Source: Actinoplanes cyaneus
Lineage (GTDB): Bacteria > Actinomycetota > Actinomycetes > Mycobacteriales > Micromonosporaceae
Length of the DNA: 64,000 bases
Assembly (NCBI RefSeq): GCF_016862095.1
Contig: NZ_BOMH01000051.1
Coordinates: 1-64,000, forward strand
Direction: 5' to 3'
The notes under the pieces: model-generated
Database searches by the model: none
What the model saw: only the letters and a program-made list of their open reading frames with translations
Told to the model about the DNA's origin: nothing
Shown: positions 61,275-64,000 of the stretch, piece by piece
How the letters are laid out: every line of letters begins with the position of its first letter
Position numbering within the stretch: position 1 is the first letter of the stretch
Translations under genes and position numbers: made by a program

Positions 61275-62017
61275 CGCGGTCACGGGCCCTCGCGGCCGAG
61301 CTGCACAAGACCCTCACCCTGCCGGCGGCCTGGGCGGGTGTCACCGTCGCCCTGCTCGGGTCGCTGCTGATCACCGTGCTGAACGCGTACGCGGTGCACG
61401 CCGACCCGTCCGCCGTGGCGTTCACCGCGCCGCTCGAGGTCGCGTTCGCCGCGATGCCCCTGGGCACGGTGGGCGCCACCGTCATCGGGGTGACCGTCTT
61501 CAGCAGTGAGTTCACCGGCGAGCGGCAGATCACGGCCACCCTGGCCGCCGTGCCGGACCGGGTGCTGGTGCTGACCGCGAAGGCGATCGTCGTCGTCCTG
61601 CTCGTCGCCGTGACCGCCGTGGTCACGATGCCGCTGACGATCGGCGTCGCCCGCCTGATGATCGGGGAGAGCGTCAGCATCCCGGAGGCGGTGACGCGCT
61701 GCCTCGGTGCTGCCCTCTACTGGATCCTCAGCGGCCTCATCGCGCTCGCCGTCACGGTCTTCACCAGGAGCGGTGTCGTCCCGATGGTGGTCCTGATCGT
61801 GAACGGCTCGCTGGTCTCGTTCTCCCTGCTGCTGAGCAAGGTCAGCGCTCTCGGTTTCTGGTTGCCGGACATGGCCGGGCGCCGGTTGTTCGGCGACGTC
61901 CCGACCGTCGAGGGCGGCCTCGGTGTGGTGCCCGGAGCCTTGGTCATGGCCGGCTGGACCGCGCTTCTCCTGGTCGCCGCCGCCGCTGTCTTCCACCGCC
62001 GCGACACGATGGGGTGA
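61271..62017 (+). CDS. ABC-2-type permease
   Basis: A 248-residue permease with six hydrophobic helices, starting at a GTG in a GTGA overlap. The FSSEFTGERQITATLAAVPDRVLVLTAKAIVV segment is the coupling region typical of ABC-2 permeases. With the upstream ATPase it forms an exporter, perhaps of a peptide antibiotic, induced by the divergent two-component pair. Confidence 0.9.
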   Translation: MTRSRALAAELHKTLTLPAAWAGVTVALLGSLLITVLNAYAVHADPSAVAFTAPLEVAFAAMPLGTVGATVIGVTVFSSEFTGERQITATLAAVPDRVLVLTAKAIVVVLLVAVTAVVTMPLTIGVARLMIGESVSIPEAVTRCLGAALYWILSGLIALAVTVFTRSGVVPMVVLIVNGSLVSFSLLLSKVSALGFWLPDMAGRRLFGDVPTVEGGLGVVPGALVMAGWTALLLVAAAAVFHRRDTMG

Positions 62018-62067
62018 GGCGTAGCTGACAGGGCGGGCACAGGCGCGGCAAAAGGAGCGGTTCTAGC

Positions 62068-63216
62068 GTGAGCGCGCGGCTGAGCGGCCGCTTTGCGCGA
62101 GCGTTGGAGGAGCCGGTGGCCGAGGCAGAAGTCGCGGGACGGGATCGCTATTTCGATCTGCTGAGAGTGCTGGCGATCGTGCGCGTCTCGGTGTTTCACA
62201 TGTTCCCGTTCGCCGTGCTGGAGCTGGCTTTTCCGTCCATGGGGGTGATGTTCGCGCTGGGCGGCTCGCTGATGGCGAACTCGCTGGCGCGGCACGGGGC
62301 GGGGCGGGTGATCTACGGCCGGGTGCGGCGCCTGCTGCCGGCGCTCTGGGTGCTCGGCGCGGTCGTCGTGCCGGCGATGTTCCTGGTCGGCTGGGAGCAG
62401 CGGCCGGCGCTGTGGCACCTGGTGGCGTGGATCGTGCCGTTCGCGGACCCGCCGGCGAGCACGTTCGGCGAGCAGGCCGCCGAGGTGTTGTGGTACCTCG
62501 TGACCTATCTGTGGCTCGTCGCGCTCTCGCCGATGATGCTGTGGGTCTACCGCCGGGCGCGCCCGCTCGCCATTCTGGCGCCGATCGTCGCACTCGTCGC
62601 CATGCCGTTGATCCCGGTCGATGCCGTACAGGAGGTCGGCACCGATCTTCTGACTTTCGCGGCGTGCTGGATGCTCGGTTTCGCGCATCGGGACGGCACG
62701 CTGCGGCGCCTTCCCGGGTTCCTCGTCGCGATCCTCGGCGTGGCCGGTGTGGCCGGCGGACTGGCGTGGAGTCAGCTGCATCCGGAGGCGGGGGGAATCA
62801 AAGACCTTCCGATGGCGTACGCCGTCTACAACGCCGGTTTCGTCGTCGTGCTGCTGCGCTGGCGGCCGCGGATGGATTGGCTGATCAATCGCACCGGGCT
62901 GGACAGCTGGGTGTCGCTGATCAACTCCCGTGCGGTGACGATCTACCTCTGGAACAACGTGGCGATCGCGCTCTGCTACCCGGTCGGCGACGCGCTCGAG
63001 GTGTGGCGGCTCGGGAGGTTCTTCGAGGCCGGGTACGTGGCGATCGCCCTCGCGCTGCTGGCCGACGCAGTGTTGATCTTCGGCTGGGTGGAGGACCTGG
63101 CGGCCCGGCGGCGGTTGCGGTTCCTGCCCTGGCCGAGCCGTCCGGTGCGGGAGGCGGCGCCATCCGTGGCCGGCGCCGGAACGATCTACCGGGCGTCCGC
63201 GATGGCGGGAGGCTGA
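62068..63216 (+). CDS. Acyltransferase-3 family membrane protein
   Basis: A 382-residue protein from a GTG with AAAGGAG upstream. About ten helices and the family's N-terminal RDRYFDLLRVLAIVRVSVFHMF, in which the conserved His of the first helix (VFHMF) and the RxxR-type YGRVRRLLPAL segment are present. Acyltransferase-3 proteins O-acylate sugars and lipids of the envelope. It is 50 bases after the ABC permease gene, possibly in the same unit. Confidence 0.88.
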   Translation: MSARLSGRFARALEEPVAEAEVAGRDRYFDLLRVLAIVRVSVFHMFPFAVLELAFPSMGVMFALGGSLMANSLARHGAGRVIYGRVRRLLPALWVLGAVVVPAMFLVGWEQRPALWHLVAWIVPFADPPASTFGEQAAEVLWYLVTYLWLVALSPMMLWVYRRARPLAILAPIVALVAMPLIPVDAVQEVGTDLLTFAACWMLGFAHRDGTLRRLPGFLVAILGVAGVAGGLAWSQLHPEAGGIKDLPMAYAVYNAGFVVVLLRWRPRMDWLINRTGLDSWVSLINSRAVTIYLWNNVAIALCYPVGDALEVWRLGRFFEAGYVAIALALLADAVLIFGWVEDLAARRRLRFLPWPSRPVREAAPSVAGAGTIYRASAMAGG

Positions 63217-63341
63217 CGTGGAGTCGCTGACCGGCCGCGAGCGTGACCGTGGCCGAGCGGGGTCGGCGGCGTTCGTGATTACCTGTCACATGAGCCCGGG
63301 CGACGTAGGGGTGACAGCAACCACGAGAAACGGAGACTCCG

Positions 63342-63662
63342 ATGCGTTACCTGATGCTCTCGAAGATGCAGGACACCCAGCCCGACGAGAAGCTGTTCGC
63401 GGACATGGCCGCGTTCATCGAGGAGATGACCGCGTCCGGCGTGCTGCTGGCGACCGGTGGCCTCGACCCGGCCGGCTTCAAGATCGAGTCGAGCGGCGAC
63501 GACGTGACGATCACTGACGGGCCGTTCACCGAGGCCAAGGAGGCGGTCGGCGGGTTCGCACTGGTCGAGGTGCGGTCGCGGGACGAGGCGATCGAGCTCG
63601 GCCGGCGCTTCCGCAAGATCGTCGGGGACGGGGAGAGCGTGATCCACCAGGTGTTCGGCTGA
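63342..63662 (+). CDS. YciI/DGPF-domain protein
   Basis: A 106-residue YciI-family protein with the motif ITDGPFTEAKEAVGGFALVEV. In actinobacteria this family is often encoded just before an ECF sigma factor and is thought to serve in its regulation; that is exactly the arrangement here. Enzymatic role unknown. Confidence 0.9.
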   Translation: MRYLMLSKMQDTQPDEKLFADMAAFIEEMTASGVLLATGGLDPAGFKIESSGDDVTITDGPFTEAKEAVGGFALVEVRSRDEAIELGRRFRKIVGDGESVIHQVFG

Positions 63663-63666
63663 GCTT

Positions 63667-64000
63667 GTGATCGATGCCCGGGCCACGGTCGGCGTCGTCT
63701 GGAAGCAGGAGTCCGCGCGCATCGTCGCCGCGCTCCTGCGGATGGTCCACGACGTCGGCCTGGCCGAGGAGCTCGCGCATGACGCCCTGGTCACGGCCAT
63801 GGAACGGTGGCCGGCCGAGGGCGTCCCGGACAATCCCGGCGCCTGGCTGACGACCGTCGCGCGGCGCAGGGCCGTCGATCACCTGCGGCGTTCCCGCCGA
63901 TTCGACAGTACGGACCTCGAGCCCCCCGACGTCGCCGAGCAGAGCGACGACGTGCTGCGGTTGATGTTCATCTCGTGTCATCCGGTGCTCGATCGACCGG
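63667..64000 (+). CDS. ECF-family sigma factor (N-terminal part, cut by window edge)
   Basis: A GTG at 63667, four bases after the YciI stop, opens a frame of 111 codons running off the window. It encodes a sigma region 2 (VVWKQESARIVAALLRMVHDVGLAEELAHDALVTAMERWPAEGVPDNPGAWLTTVARRRAVDHLRR core) and LMFISCHPVL, which is typical of the long (about 400-residue) ECF factors that go with YciI/DGPF proteins. The stop and C-terminal domain lie outside. Confidence 0.88.
   Translation, partial: MIDARATVGVVWKQESARIVAALLRMVHDVGLAEELAHDALVTAMERWPAEGVPDNPGAWLTTVARRRAVDHLRRSRRFDSTDLEPPDVAEQSDDVLRLMFISCHPVLDRP

Overview
The window is high-GC DNA with frequent GTG and TTG starts, 4-base overlapping start/stop junctions, a conservon-type operon, LuxR/NarL-type two-component pairs and a LigD-type polymerase. 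This fits a filamentous actinobacterium, most likely Micromonosporaceae (Actinoplanes-like). The taxonomic call is an inference from gene content and style; there is no rRNA in the window.

Region 1 (1-13.5 kb, minus strand) is the most unusual part. It is one tightly packed operon headed by a single-module polyketide synthase whose order is KS-AT-ACP followed by a PLP-dependent alpha-oxoamine synthase (AOS). Downstream come an MMPL exporter, a CDP-alcohol phosphatidyltransferase, an AMP-forming acyl ligase, a GT39-like membrane glycosyltransferase, a GMC oxidoreductase and an SDR, plus the first codons of a possible eighth gene. Together they look like a pathway that builds, decorates and exports an amino-ketone (or 3-hydroxypyrrole) lipid.

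Region 2 (13.8-26.7 kb) holds a small secreted protein, a fatty acid desaturase divergent from a histidine kinase/response regulator pair, a 0.76-kb repeat-rich intergenic zone, a secreted beta-propeller protein, an ABM-like membrane protein, a membrane alpha/beta-hydrolase, a PAS-GGDEF diguanylate cyclase, an acyl-CoA dehydrogenase, a stand-alone LigD-type polymerase and a small membrane protein.

Region 3 (26.7-34.5 kb) is a carbohydrate locus. A LacI regulator is divergent from an ABC importer (lipoprotein, two permeases) and a cytoplasmic GH51 arabinofuranosidase, with an 18-bp perfect palindrome in the divergent gap. A secreted CBM2-GH64 beta-1,3-glucanase follows.

Region 4 (34.8-45.6 kb) contains a hypothetical protein, a two-repeat PQ-loop/SWEET-like protein, two hypothetical membrane proteins, the cobL-cobM-cobK corrin operon, and divergently a flavocytochrome/ferredoxin-reductase, an FMN-binding protein and ApbE, which look like one flavin electron-transfer unit. 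An Eis-like acetyltransferase closes the region.

Region 5 (45.7-58.8 kb) is bracketed by two copies of a tRNA-Gly/Cys/Val cluster that share a 159-bp perfect direct repeat. Between them lie a TetR/virginiamycin-B-lyase pair, a conservon (CvnA-D like) coupled to a styrene/indole monooxygenase-like flavoprotein, a Gly/Gln/Thr-rich membrane protein, a trypsin-like protease and a MoxR-DUF58-VWA-VWA operon.

Region 6 (58.9-64 kb) has a second LuxR response regulator/kinase pair divergent from an ABC exporter, an acyltransferase-3 membrane protein, a YciI-family protein and the start of an ECF sigma factor cut by the window edge.

Four copies of a dispersed hairpin with a conserved loop (near 17.7, 18.1, 34.7 and 58.3 kb) sit only at gene 3' ends and form an unexplained repeat family.
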